DNA of 64,000 nucleotides from Archilochus colubris (lineage: Eukaryota > Chordata > Aves > Apodiformes > Trochilidae): positions 17,698,609 to 17,762,608 of the forward strand of contig CM041084.1 of NCBI GenBank assembly GCA_023079485.1. Reading direction: 5' to 3'. Positions 39,560 through 49,675 of the stretch are shown piece after piece (positions within the stretch are counted from its first letter, which is position 1; the number at the start of each line of letters is the position of its first letter). Made by a program: the position numbers and the translations under genes. The notes below the pieces were generated by a model that was given only the letters and a program-made list of their open reading frames with translations, was not told the origin of the DNA and did not search any database.

Positions 39560-39817
39560 CTGCGAGCAAAGCAGCCAGTGGGAGGCTTGGGGACCCTGCA
39601 TTTGAGGTGCCCAAGAGCCGCGGTTTTCGTCCTTAGGACTCAAAGGCAAAGCCTCCGGGTCAAACGGCAAATTCTTAAAGCATTTTATTTTTTTCCTCTC
39701 CTTCAAAGAGCACAGTAAATCTCTTGTAGAAGGCTCCTGACTAGAGTCAACAGACGCAATACACCCCCCCTCCCCCCCGATGTTATTTGAAGAAAAGTCA
39801 TTTTTGCCGTACTCCAT
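39551..39817 (-). CDS. Unassigned 88-codon ORF at the CpG island edge
   Basis: From an ATG at 39817 in a good Kozak context (AGCATGG: A at -3, G at +4) this minus-strand frame is open for 88 codons. The N-terminal part reads MEYGKNDFSSNN, then a glycine-rich turn encoded by a G-run, a serine-rich patch and the basic cluster KERKKIKC. No domain is recognised. It lies just downstream of a minus-facing TATAAATA (39849-39856), so a start near 39820 would leave almost no leader. A donor-like TTG|GTAAGC at 39824 just before the ATG would instead place it in an intron. It overlaps the candidate exon at 39489-39559. I judge it more likely chance or a small uORF-like frame than a proven protein. Confidence 0.2.
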   Translation of the reverse strand: MEYGKNDFSSNNIGGEGGCIASVDSSQEPSTRDLLCSLKERKKIKCFKNLPFDPEALPLSPKDENRGSWAPQMQGPQASHWLLCSQGP

Positions 39818-39848
39818 GCTTACCAATAAGTAACTTCTAAGTTTGACG

Positions 39849-39856
39849 TATTTATA
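39849..39856 (-). promoter_or_regulatory. TATAAATA box facing the minus strand
   Basis: The minus strand reads TTATAAATACGTCA. TATAAATA fits the TATA consensus, and TACGTCA right after it resembles a CRE half-site. It lies at the left edge of the CpG island. A leftward start would be expected near 39820. Confidence 0.35.
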
Positions 39857-39869
39857 AGTTTATTCACAC

Positions 39870-40760
39870 GCAGAAGACACAGAGTTGCGCACAGAGACCG
39901 CCAGACCAGCCGAAGGATGCAGCGCTACCCAAGGACCCCGGGCCGGCCGCCGAAGCCCACCCGGCAGCACCCAGCGTTCAGCTGCCCAGCTCGCTCCCCG
40001 CAGCGGCTGCCGGTGCCCCCCCTCAGCCCCGGACACCCGCCCCGCCCCCTCTCTTCGCCCCCTTCCCACCCACACCCGCCCCAAGTTTGCTGAGGGTCCC
40101 GAGAGGCGGCGGCCGGGGCAGCGCCGTTGGAGGGTCACAGCCCCAGAGCCCACCCAAGGTCACCTCCTCCCCCCGGAGAGGGAACTTTGGGTACCACTCA
40201 CTTCTGCGGAGCGGAGCAGGAAGGGAACGCAGGGATGTGGCGGCCGCGGGAGCAGCCGGGGGACGACGCGGAGCCTCCGCTGGCTGCAGCGCGCAGGGCG
40301 GGCAGGGCTGCGCGGGACTGCGCTGCGCGCCTCCGCCTCCTCCCCGACGACTTTCACTTCACCTGCAAGCAGCCCGGCTGCGGCGGGGCGGGCGGCTCCG
40401 CAGCTCTCCGCGGGACTGCAGTCACTGCGGCAGCGCCCTGCCCTCCCCGCCCCGCGGGGGGAGCCGGGCCGGCGGGGCGGGCCGCGCAGCACAGCGCAGC
40501 GCAGCACAGCGGCCGCTCGTCCCGCCGTGGGACGGGGTGAGCCCTACCCCGGGTGTGCTCGCAACCCCTGGCAGGGAAGGGGTGCAAGAAGGACCTTTAG
40601 AGTGTCGAGGAGCGTACTAAGCCCCTCCGCGGGCGCGGAGGCAGCGCAGCACGGCTCCGCTGCGCACACGCCCGCCCCCCGGGATGCTTTCCTGCAGCTG
40701 CTGGGTAGGGATTGCCCCCGTGCTGCCAATCACCTCCCCGGTGAGGGGCTATAAATATTT
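39870..40760. promoter_or_regulatory. CpG island, likely promoter (possibly bidirectional)
   Basis: About 890 bases are strongly GC-rich and CpG-dense in an AT-rich setting; for example 40261-40320 contains nine CpGs in 60 bases. GC boxes (gccccgcccc at 40039-40048 and ccccgcccc at 40445-40453) are Sp1-type sites. Long ORFs on both strands (up to 289 codons, 39885-40754) are expected from stop-poor GC-rich DNA and resemble no family. Donor-like sites leave the island leftward at 40201 (CAGAA|GTGAGTGG), 40363 (TTGCAG|GTGAAG) and 39824, and rightward at 40538 (ACGGG|GTGAGC) and 41044. Such islands usually mark the 5' end of a widely or developmentally expressed gene. Which gene cannot be told. 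Confidence 0.9.
40726..40757 (+). promoter_or_regulatory. CCAAT plus TATAAATA core promoter facing the plus strand
   Basis: A CCAAT box at 40726-40730 and a full TATAAATA at 40750-40757 lie in order at the right edge of the CpG island. The expected start is near 40780. The spacing between the two boxes is shorter than usual, which lowers confidence. Confidence 0.4.
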
Positions 40761-40779
40761 ATTAGGCATCTAATAACCG

Positions 40780-41043
40780 TATCAAGCTAAGCGGAGCACT
40801 TTATTCGTGTGGCTGCTGTGACTCAGACCTCCAGAACCAGTCCTACACGTGCTCGGTTTTAACGCGCTCTCGTTTTGCCCCAGCTGGCTCTGCAGTGGGG
40901 TGGGGGTCTCCTCCCAGTGCCAGGTGGAGAGGTTTGCTAGCGGGGCACCAGCGTGTGCCCTGGCATCTGAAACCTTCCCCTCTCCTTTTTAAGGGCAGCC
41001 AGATGTTAGCTGGCTTGAATGGTTTCCATCCTTGAGTGGGGAG
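40780..41043 (+). other. Candidate non-coding first exon
   Basis: If transcription starts 25-30 bases after the TATA box, the leader would run to GGGGAG|GTGAGC, a strong donor with GT at 41044-41045. It holds only a short upstream-type ORF (ATG at about 41003, ten codons), so it would be 5' UTR. The exon is inferred from signals only; no homology supports it. Confidence 0.28.
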
Positions 41044-42099
41044 GTGAGCGGTTTCTTCTGCAGGAGCATTGCATTAGGAGACCTGTTTGGACAAACTGGG
41101 CTTTTATGCTCTAATTGAGCTGTGAAAAGTATTTTAAGCAAGAAGCTGAACACACAGGGAGCTCTGAAATAAGAAGCTAATCTTGGATGCCATTAGCTGT
41201 GCAATCCCCCTAGAAAATGAGGATGAGAAATGATAGAAACTTCCTACAACTGCATATATGTTAAAAAAAAATAGTAAACAAAAAACCGAGGCTCTCTCAA
41301 GATGGGAAAAAATGTGTATAAACGAAATATACTAAACTAGTATCTTTTTTTTTTTTTTCTATTTTGTTTCCCCCTGACCAAGATTACTCTTGATGCTGGG
41401 TGGCATACAACTACAGGAGCTCTCCAAGCTTGCATTACCTCTTGCAATAGCCATCTTCGTAAATTTTTATTATCTGAGAAATTTTAGAGGTAAGAGCAAG
41501 AAAGATGAAGTCAGGCAGCATTTAAAAACCCTGATTACAAAGGCACAAACTTGCCTTGGTTTATTTTGACAGAAGGTGGTGCTTTTATTTTTCAGGTGAT
41601 CTTTAAAATGGAATCAGCGACTAACACAATTTTGGTTTCTGCTTCTCTGCACCTCCTGCTCCCAACCAGCTGACTCTTCAATCTGGAAAGCGGACTGTCT
41701 ATCATGAAACACGAAGCTTTGCCTGCAGAGTGTGCTGGGGAAAAACACAGAAGCTATGAAGTTGAATAATCTCACTTCAACATGAGCTAGAGCTACAACA
41801 AAACATCATTAATATATATTCTTCAAAAAGTGTATGCTTGCTAATATAATAAACTAATTCTCAGTTTCCCCATCACTCTAAGATTTTAGAGTAGATTCTT
41901 TAGAAGGGAGATCCTATTATAAGGACTTTGGTTTTGGTAAATATGACACACTGTATTTATTCCCATGAAGAGAGGTAATATTAGGATTTTTATCATAGCA
42001 CTGCACAGGGGCTGCAGTTGAACTGATTCCATTGGGTTTTGCATTGACCATACACACAGAGACAGAATGCCTGTCTTGGAGATTTATGGTCCAGACTAA
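41044..42099. other. AT-rich non-coding stretch
   Basis: No gene recognised. A T run lies at 41346-41360 and a donor-like AGAG|GTAAGAG at 41490. Confidence 0.5.
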
Positions 42100-42240
42100 A
42101 CAGTGAAGACAGACAAGAGATGGCAGGGGAAACAGGAGCCCAGAAAGGTGAAATAATTTGCCCAAGACCATAAGGAAGTTCTGCAACAGTGCTGGCTGAA
42201 GAGTCAGTGCCTCTGATTCAGCAGCCTGCACAACAGTTCC
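42100..42240 (-). mobile_element. MIR-like SINE, ancient
   Basis: On the plus strand it reads 'gatggcaggggaaacagga', gcccagaaaggtgaaata, then 'atttgcccaagaccata', and later ctctgattcagcagcctg. This matches the reverse complement of the MIR core (gaggaaactgaggcccagag, then cttgcccaaggtcaca). MIR elements are tRNA-derived SINEs that were active in early amniotes and mammals. Divergence is high, as expected. The assignment is from memory of the consensus. Confidence 0.55.
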
Positions 42241-42684
42241 AGCAATGCCAAGAATTGTCTCAAATGATGAACTGAGCACAGCACAAATCAAATGTATAAA
42301 CTGTGTTTTTAGTAAGAACATTCATTGTTATGGTGTATTAATTTACTGAGGTTTTGCTCTTCTTCTCAACAAGTGCAAAGCACTAGCACCAAAAGATGTT
42401 CAATACAATTTCATGCTGGTGTCCTGAAACCAGGTTGTTTCAATGGAGTTTTGCTCTTTCTTGCTAAATTTGCCCATTTCTTGATAAATTGCAAAATTAA
42501 TGAATTCAGATTGGGTTTCTCAAGCGTTAGTCCAAATTATTGCCCCTCCACTGAAGATACTTGTGAAAGAAATAATTTTTGAATGACATTTGATTTTACA
42601 CACTGGAAATACAATTAAGTACCTTTATGCCTTATATGCCTTTATGTAAAATACAATGCCTGCAATGGCAGCTTAGTTCATTAT
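42241..42684. other. AT-rich non-coding stretch
   Basis: Nothing recognisable. Confidence 0.5.
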
Positions 42685-42732
42685 CATAATGTTAACTAAA
42701 CATAATTTTAACTAAACATAATGTTAACTAAA
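42685..42732. repeat. Tandem repeat, 16-bp unit, three copies
   Basis: cataatgttaactaaa occurs at 42685-42700 and 42717-42732, with cataattttaactaaa between. A further 12-base piece of the unit (cataatgttaac) recurs at 42901-42912. Confidence 0.9.
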
Positions 42733-44258
42733 TTTTTCCAGCTTTGAGTTTTTCACTTAAAATAATCCTGAAGGACTTGTTTTATTATCATTATTTATAA
42801 TGCTTCATGGCCCGTAAGTTCCTACAGTAGAATATGATCTTACACAGCTAACAAAATGGTGATTAGTCCAAACTGGGGTAACCTTAAAGGAAGATAAAAT
42901 CATAATGTTAACAGTATCTTTATAATAAATTGGGGGGGAATGCTATTTGTGCTGGTAGAAACTGCACTGAAGAAATAATTGTCTGGGGTTAATTCAAACC
43001 CATTATTAATCAATTTAAGATTACCTTAAGAAAGTATATGCCCAGTCTTCACTGAATTCTTGTGAAATAATACCTTGCATTAAAATACTGCATGCCCATC
43101 TGCAGTCAAGTACTGATTTTTCATGTACTCCTGTTCATGTAAACAATAATTTTTCTTGCAGGCAGAATAAGGGTCCTAGAGATGCTAGAAGTACCATCTT
43201 TCCCCGTTCAGGAAAGGAACCCCTTTTCAACATTGTCTTCATGTAAAGTTAACTATTTGATATCTGCTAGCTGTCATAGTCAGACCCTGTAACTGTTACA
43301 ACCAGTAAGGTACTGATATACAGCTATTCACAAGTGGAAAGCAGTAAGCAAAATGCTGAATTTTGTTTTCCAAGAGTCAAGTACAGATGGAGCATATTAA
43401 AAAAAATAGAAAAAAATGCAAACTTCCCCTAAGTTTTATCTTACAGAAGGGAAGAACAGTGTGATACAGTATTCTCATTCTTTCTTTTATCTGTGGCCCA
43501 CGTTTTGTTCTTTTACTAAGGAGTATCTGTAATATCTGACTCTTGTGAGTGGGGACCAAGTACATTTTCTTGATCTCTGGGTCATGTGCAGTGATGTTTA
43601 TGCTGGGCGATGAAATGTTTCAGGCTACCTAAATTGATTAAATACAGGATAGTCCTGCTGCAGAATTATTTAGGGAAAATGCAGTTTCCAGCAACACAGA
43701 GTCACTGTAACAGAACCAAACCCCCGGGGAGGCTGCAAACTTGCAGTTCAGTTTCTGAGCCAAATTCATCCCCCTTGCAGCACAACCTGGCATCCACGTC
43801 AATGAAAAATTCATCTAGTCTTTTACATTTTCTCTGGCTATAGCATATACTTGATTAAATTTTTTTCTTATGGAATTATCTTCAGACTTTATTTATATTA
43901 TCCTGGATTTATTTCACATCTCCAAGCAGGGAGCTCTGCAGAAAATATGTCCTTCAGAACTTTCTGCATTCGAAAAGGAAGGAATACTGCAAAACACAAT
44001 CTCATCCTGGTAATGTTCTCCCCTGTGTTGGAGCATACAAGACTCCTTGAAACTACAAGCACTTGGGGGAAAGGATTATTTTTTTCTTAATACTAAGAAA
44101 ATACACACAAAACATTTATGTAAAGCAGAGAGTATCACAGGGTTGTATAATATTATGTTGCAGCACACTCCTCCAATTTCAACAATGTTTTAAAGCTATT
44201 GAGTAATTTTAATTAATTAATTTCTTTAACTAAACTCCTATGAAAATCAACTGCTTGA
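42733..44258. other. AT-rich non-coding stretch
   Basis: No gene recognised. An acceptor-like tract (aatttttcttgcag) at about 43162 is followed by 27 open codons in one frame and a weak donor. The support is too thin for an exon call. Confidence 0.45.
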
Positions 44259-44475
44259 GTGTCCACACTCAGGACAAGACAGGCAGGATCCAGCTCATTT
44301 GCTGCCAGTGCAGCAGCTTTCCTCATGGTGGCTTTTCCCTGAGCTACAAGGTGTTCTGGAGCACCAGCACCTTCCATGGCAGCTCTGGGACTGGAAAACA
44401 CAAGGTGAAGTCTGTAGCAATTGCCCAGGTCTGGGTTTGAACATGACAGGTCCTCCATGTCACTTGAGTGGACAC
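44259..44475. repeat. Segment bounded by short inverted repeats
   Basis: gtgtccacactcaggac at the left (44259-44275) is matched at the right (44459-44475) by the complement of gtgtccactcaagtgac, with one 2-base gap. The enclosed 200 bases are GC-richer than the flanks. No target-site duplication is visible, so a MITE call is not supported. ORFs on both strands inside are unrecognised. Confidence 0.35.
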
Positions 44476-45193
44476 AGGTAGAGGGGGCATCAGGAGAGCA
44501 TCTTCAGCTCTAGTTCCATTATCATCAATACCTCTCATGTTAGTGTTTGCCACAGACTCCTGGTTTTTCCCTGTGAACCTAATCTAAAATCTGATTTTTT
44601 TCTCTGCTTCTAATGGGAAAAAAAATCCTAATTCAATATTTAATTTCAACACTAAATGGAATTTTTTTGATCCCTCAAAGAACTGAAACTTCTTTTTGCC
44701 TTTCCCCTTTCCAATTTGAGCCAAAAGAACCGATTGCTGCCTCTGCCTATTTTGGCACTGAAGTGGGGCAAGGCCATTTTCTGCTTTTCCTAGCAATTCA
44801 ATGTCACTTACTTCACAGTTTATTTTACTTGCATGTTTTCTATGTATTGCTGAAGAAGACAAAGTGATGCTACATGACCTTGGAATCATTTGGTTTTGCA
44901 TAAAATATATTGAAGAATATATTAGAAAACAAAAGCTCACATTAAAAAAAAGTTTTATGTTTGAACTCTGTACTGGACTGTGCTCACTGAAGTTACATGA
45001 AAATAGTGAAAGCCATAATATTTCAATAAAATGGAAATGAACAATAACATACCAGCATTAATGGGAAGACAACCCAAACATCTGCATTTCTCTTCCCAGC
45101 AGTGTTCTGCTGCTGGCTTCAGTACAAGTTTGGGTGTGTAACAGAGAGAAGAAGAATAAAGAATAGTTAGAGGAATATGTTGTACAATTGACC
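44476..45193. other. AT-rich non-coding stretch
   Basis: Nothing recognisable. The 118-codon minus-strand ORF 44584-44940 is lysine-rich because of T-rich DNA on the plus strand. Confidence 0.5.
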
Positions 45194-45208
45194 TTTTTTT
45201 TTTTTTTT
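45194..45208. repeat. Poly-T run (15 T)
   Basis: Uninterrupted T15. Confidence 0.9.
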
Positions 45209-45400
45209 GGAAAACTCCTAGATGTCAGTCTTCTTGAGTGAAGTCAGAAGTTGGGGACAAATACTGTATCCTTGATCCTTGCCTTTGCCAGCAACCATTG
45301 GCATGATGCCAACAACCATTGTTAGATGCTGCTGCTGAGGCATTGCTAGCCCTGGTTTTGCAGTACCAATGGATCAGGAACTATGCTGCAGTGTGGGCAA

Positions 45401-45815
45401 GATGACAGAGTGAAAGGACTAAAGCACCTGCCATATGAAGAGAAGCTGAGAAAACTGTGTTTGTTCAGCCTTCAGAAGAGAAGGCTTAGGGGAGACCTTA
45501 TCACGATGTCCCAGTACGTCAAGGGGGAATACAAAGAAGATGGAGACTCCCTGTTTATAAGGAGTTACACTGACAAGACCAGGGGCAATGGACACAAGTT
45601 GCTCCTGGGGAGCACAAGAGGAAAATTTTTCACTATGAGGACAGTTAGACATTGGAATGGTCTCCAGAGGGAAGTGGTGGGTTCCCCCACTTTGGAAAGT
45701 TTTAAGTCTCAGCTCAACAGAGTGCTGAGATAACTCAGATAAACAATAATATTAGAAGAGTTGGACCAGGTGATCCTTGAGATCCCTTCCAACCTGACAT
45801 TCTTTGACTCTATGA
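45401..45815 (+). mobile_element. CR1 LINE, 3' fragment with ORF2 remnant
   Basis: A frame from 45383 to 45733 still reads CR1 ORF2 C-terminal motifs: [30 protein letters not shown], and VRHWNGLQREVVGSPTLESF. The 3' UTR follows with 'ttggaccaggtgatccttg', 'agatcccttccaacctgac' and a tail attctttgactctatga. It differs from the copy at 36.2 kb and represents another CR1 subfamily. It is 5'-truncated. Confidence 0.93.
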
Positions 45816-46249
45816 AATCATGTGTGCACGTGTGTAGTTTACATGTTTGCCACTTACATGCCTGTTGCCAAGGAAGGAAGGGAAGCTAAATGCTCAGTAT
45901 AAAACAGCTATGAAGAGAAATGCAAAAAAGGAAGTTCACTCTCTCCTCACATCTACTACAGGGATTAAGAAATGTTCCAGAACCCTGTAACATGTGAATT
46001 CATACTTCAACCGTCAGATTTCCACCTGGAAAAAAAAAAGCCACAGTTTTTAGCCATGGGTGACTTTTGGTAGGAAGCTAAAACAATTTTTAACTATTTT
46101 ATTTTTAATGGTTTGATTTTTAGAAGTGCTGAGTAAAGCTGTAGATAGTTCTAAGCATGTTTTGAAACCTATTACTGCTGGAGTTGTAATAATGACCCTA
46201 CAGGGATCCCACAGGGATCACACGGGGAATTTTGCCTCTGGTAGAAAAA
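45816..46249. other. AT-rich non-coding stretch
   Basis: Nothing recognisable. Confidence 0.5.
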
Positions 46250-46400
46250 CTGACTGGGGACAGATCAATTTCCTTGCAAAGAGAATCTAAGACAACTGGA
46301 AATCTTCAGTTCAGAAAAAAAGATAACTGGGAGGATATATCCAAAGTATTAAAATCATGGACAATACAGATATGGAAAATTTTAAAAATTCTTATTTGCA
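46250..46400 (+). mobile_element. Ancient CR1 ORF2 fragment, degenerate
   Basis: 'aatttccttgcaaagag', 'aatcttcagttcagaaa', 'aaaagataactgggagga' and 'aagtattaaaatcatgg' line up in order with the old amniote CR1 text cttccttatgaggagag, cttttcagcttggaaaag, agacgactaaggggggat and aggtctataaaatcatga. The frame is destroyed. This is one of the old copies, like that at 60.4-61.3 kb. Confidence 0.5.
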
Positions 46401-47576
46401 TTCCTTCCTGATTCCAGACCTGTAGTCTGCCAGTTTAAAATACAGAAATGGAAGCATTCAGTGAAATAATATCTGATAGCCTGAAATACAAATGTTTTCA
46501 AAAATCAATTAGTTTTTTACAACCAACGTCCAAGGAGGGCTGTTGAATACAATGCTGTGATGCAATGTTTGGCACAGAAACCTCTAGACTGACAGAAATT
46601 GCATTTTTGCTCTTATTTACTTTCTTCATAGCAATCTGCCACTGGTAAGCATTAGAGACAGTATATTATGTGAGGTGGGCCTTTGCTCTCATCCAATGTG
46701 ATTGCTCCTACCTTATGATTATGCAGTTCCCATCAAAAGAGAAGAACCTGGGATAAAATGCTAAAACTGGTTTTGTCTTTTTTGACTTATAGAAACATAT
46801 GACAGACTCATCAGAAATATGATTATGAGCTTATACATTTATTTCTAGATTTAAAGAATATTCTGCTTTATATCTCGAGTAACTGAGCTAATGCTCTGTG
46901 CAGCAAACATCTGAAGATGGAGAGCCATCATGAAAAAATTAAATCAACACTTGGAGCTTCCAAAAAATAAACTCCTGTAAGATTGGCTAATGGTATGAGC
47001 TTCACTTTATATATTCAGTGATGAACTGGTGATCAACATTTCAGAATAGTTTATTAATACTGAAAATACCTGCTTGGCTTATAGGGATTGTTATTCCCAA
47101 AAGGCTAAAGAGACCATAAAGTATGTCAAGACTGCATATGTGGTTACTACAGGAAATCAAGTACTGCAACTATATTGCTACATAATTCACACACAAAACC
47201 AAGGTGGTGTGCTGTCTTTTTAATGGTGACAGTGATGACATGATTCAAAGATAAAAAATGTACATAACAAATAGTAACACGTTGAAGTAGTTCAGAAGGA
47301 TTTTGAGAAGAAAAATGTCTTTTTAAAAATATTCATGTCCAGAGCTGAAGGGGAAACACTACATAGTCAGGGCTTGCATACTAATAACTATCCTGGTTTT
47401 TTTGTGTTGGTCCACAGTTTATAATAGGTCCTAGATTTTTTTACCCACAGTAAATAGATCATTTAGTGATGCCTGGAGAACTGCAAAGTCATGCTTGGTT
47501 ACCATCCCTGCCCAACAACACACCATTTGAAATCAGAAGACAGCCAACAAAACAGCTGATAATTTTCAAAAAAGGC
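46401..47576. other. AT-rich non-coding stretch
   Basis: Nothing recognisable. Confidence 0.5.
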
Positions 47577-48025
47577 CATAGAATCATAGGATTTTTTTAG
47601 TTAGAAAAGACCTTTAAGATCATCAGGTCCAGCTATTGACTTAGCACACTGCCAAGTCAATCACTAAACCATGTTTCTAAGCACCACATCTACGTGTCAT
47701 TTAAATACCTCCAGGGATGGTGACTCAACCACTTCCCTGTTCCACTGCCTGACAAACTTTTCAGTAAAGAAATTCATCCTAATACTCGATCTAAACCTCC
47801 CCTGGCACAACGTGAGATAATTTCATCTTATCCTGTCACTTGTTACTTGGAAGAAGAGACCAGGACCTGCAACCTCCTTTCAGGTAGCTGTAGAGAGTGA
47901 TAAGCTCTCCCCTCAGTCTCCTTTTATTCAGGTTAAGCAGCCCCAGTCCCCTCAGCTGTTCCTTTAAGACTTGTGCTCCAGACCCTTCACCAGCTTCGTT
48001 GCCTTTCTTTGGACACTCTCCACAT
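47577..48025 (-). mobile_element. CR1 LINE on the minus strand, 3' fragment with ORF2 remnant
   Basis: On the plus strand it starts with catagaatcatagg (the reversed tail), then 'aagacctttaagatcatc' and 'ctccagggatggtgactc'. It ends with 'cttcaccagcttcgttgcc' and 'tttctttggacactctcc'. The minus-strand frame 47836-48048 keeps the ORF2 motifs [17 protein letters not shown] and YSYLKGG. Copies from this window differ in age, and this one is intermediate. It is the only fairly young CR1 here on the minus strand. Confidence 0.93.
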
Positions 48026-48904
48026 TTAACATCACTTAGAATATCCACTCCAAAAATTACAGCATGATGAAAATTTTATCAGGACCCAGATAAGATCCTT
48101 TTTCTGGCTGGAAGCTTCAGCATCACACTGTGGCAGAAACTCCAGCAGTTCCACACACTGGGCTACCTTGCCATGGCCCCCATGTCACCTGGCAAACCAA
48201 ATCATTTTGCCCCCTGAGATAGCCCCCCGTGTAGACAAGGTATTGTGGAAATGGTCCATACATGCCATGCTCTTTTTAAACTGTAGAGGTTGCTAGGTTT
48301 CTGAAGGCAAACTGCTGATGCACAAGCTGCTTTTTTCTGTCTTTTAAGCCTCACCTTATTTGTTTTGCCATACAACAATTTCTAGGGATAAATAAATAAT
48401 ACTGTGACCCAGATAGGTTTCCTTTAAGTGCCAATGATCTCAGCCCCACTGAAATCATGATGCTGTACCTGAGTGCTTCCCAGAGGAAGCTAATGCAGAT
48501 CCAGGTTTTGGTCATACCATGCCATTTTATCTATTTATTTATGTTCACAGGAGAGACAGCTAAGATGGAAAATCTAAGAGGAAGATAAAGCCATTTGAAA
48601 AAAATAAAGCGTTTTTAGTAACCAGGAAAGTGCTGTAAGTCCATGGTTTTAAGATGACTGACTTGTAATTTCAGTATTCCATTAGCAAGAAGTTTTTAGA
48701 GTCCTGTGTTTCCCCTCAGGTCTGTAGAGTTATTAGAACACACCAGAATTGTATGAAAGAAAGCTGCACACAATGAAATAAGAACCGCTAATGCAAAATA
48801 CTGAATTAATATTTTATTGCAGGCAAATGAAACTTTTTTTAAAATCACGCTGTCCAGTCAAGCACCCTTCTCAGTCTAAGAATGTGGTGTTGTCTTCAGA
48901 AACC
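48026..48904. other. AT-rich non-coding stretch
   Basis: Nothing recognisable. It may include further decayed CR1 ORF2 sequence at its left end, which I cannot align. Confidence 0.45.
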
Positions 48905-49100
48905 TGTTGAAGGAGCTGACTTTAGCCATCCCTGGAAGTATTTAAGAACCATGTGGATGAGGCACTTCAGGACATTCTTTAGTGGGTATGGTGATACATA
49001 TGTTAATATATGTATTTAATTTATATTAGGGGGACTGTTGACAGTTGGATGCTGTGATCTTAGAGGTCTTTTCCAACCGTGTCAATTCTGTGATTCTGTC
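48905..49100 (+). mobile_element. CR1 LINE 3' fragment with an AT-rich internal insertion
   Basis: The left part reads 'catccctggaagtatttaag' and 'gaggcacttcaggacatt'. The right part reads 'gctgtgatcttagaggtc', 'ttttccaacc' and tcaattctgtgattctgt. Between them, at about 48995-49030, lies an AT-only palindromic-looking insert (acatatgttaatatatgt) that the family does not have. Confidence 0.85.
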
Positions 49101-49675
49101 TACTCCTTGCTTTTAGATGACAATGTGTTGGCTACCTAAAGAAGAAAATAAACTAAGCTGCAGGCAAATAAAAAATCAGTGAAAAAAAAGTTACATGAAA
49201 ACATTTTCTGAATCACCTGCTTTACTTCATGATTACAGGTAGCCTGTGCTGTTTTGATTACGCTCAAGGACTTGATAAGCATGAGGCAAGGAGTATGGCA
49301 TGGTGTGTAAAAGGAAGAGCACAGCAGTTGCTCATGTCCTCCAGATGCAGGATAAAATTCAGATACATGCATCAATCACCCTTTGCTGTGAGGCCTTCTG
49401 AGGGATACTACATAGCTTAATACAAAGGGGATGCACAATCCTATTTGCTTGTTTACGTTCTGTTTGCTTATGGACTGTCTGCAAAGGATAAAATTCATGG
49501 CACTGTCCCACTGTTTTGATTGCAAATGCACCTTGATGTTGTCTATAGTAGCACCCTGCTATTTAAAATCCTCTACAGACACAGACTGATATTCATTGCT
49601 ATATTATGCATTGCAAATTGAGTCAAACATCCTGATGGGACTACTAAAAAATGTGCTAATACTGTATTTTTTCAG
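49101..49675. other. AT-rich non-coding stretch
   Basis: Nothing recognisable. Confidence 0.5.

Noticed and set aside
39885..40754. 289-codon plus-strand ORF, and 177- and 137-codon companions across the CpG island
   Set aside because: GC-rich DNA is poor in stop codons. Long frames occur on both strands at once, are alanine/arginine/proline/glycine-rich and resemble no family.
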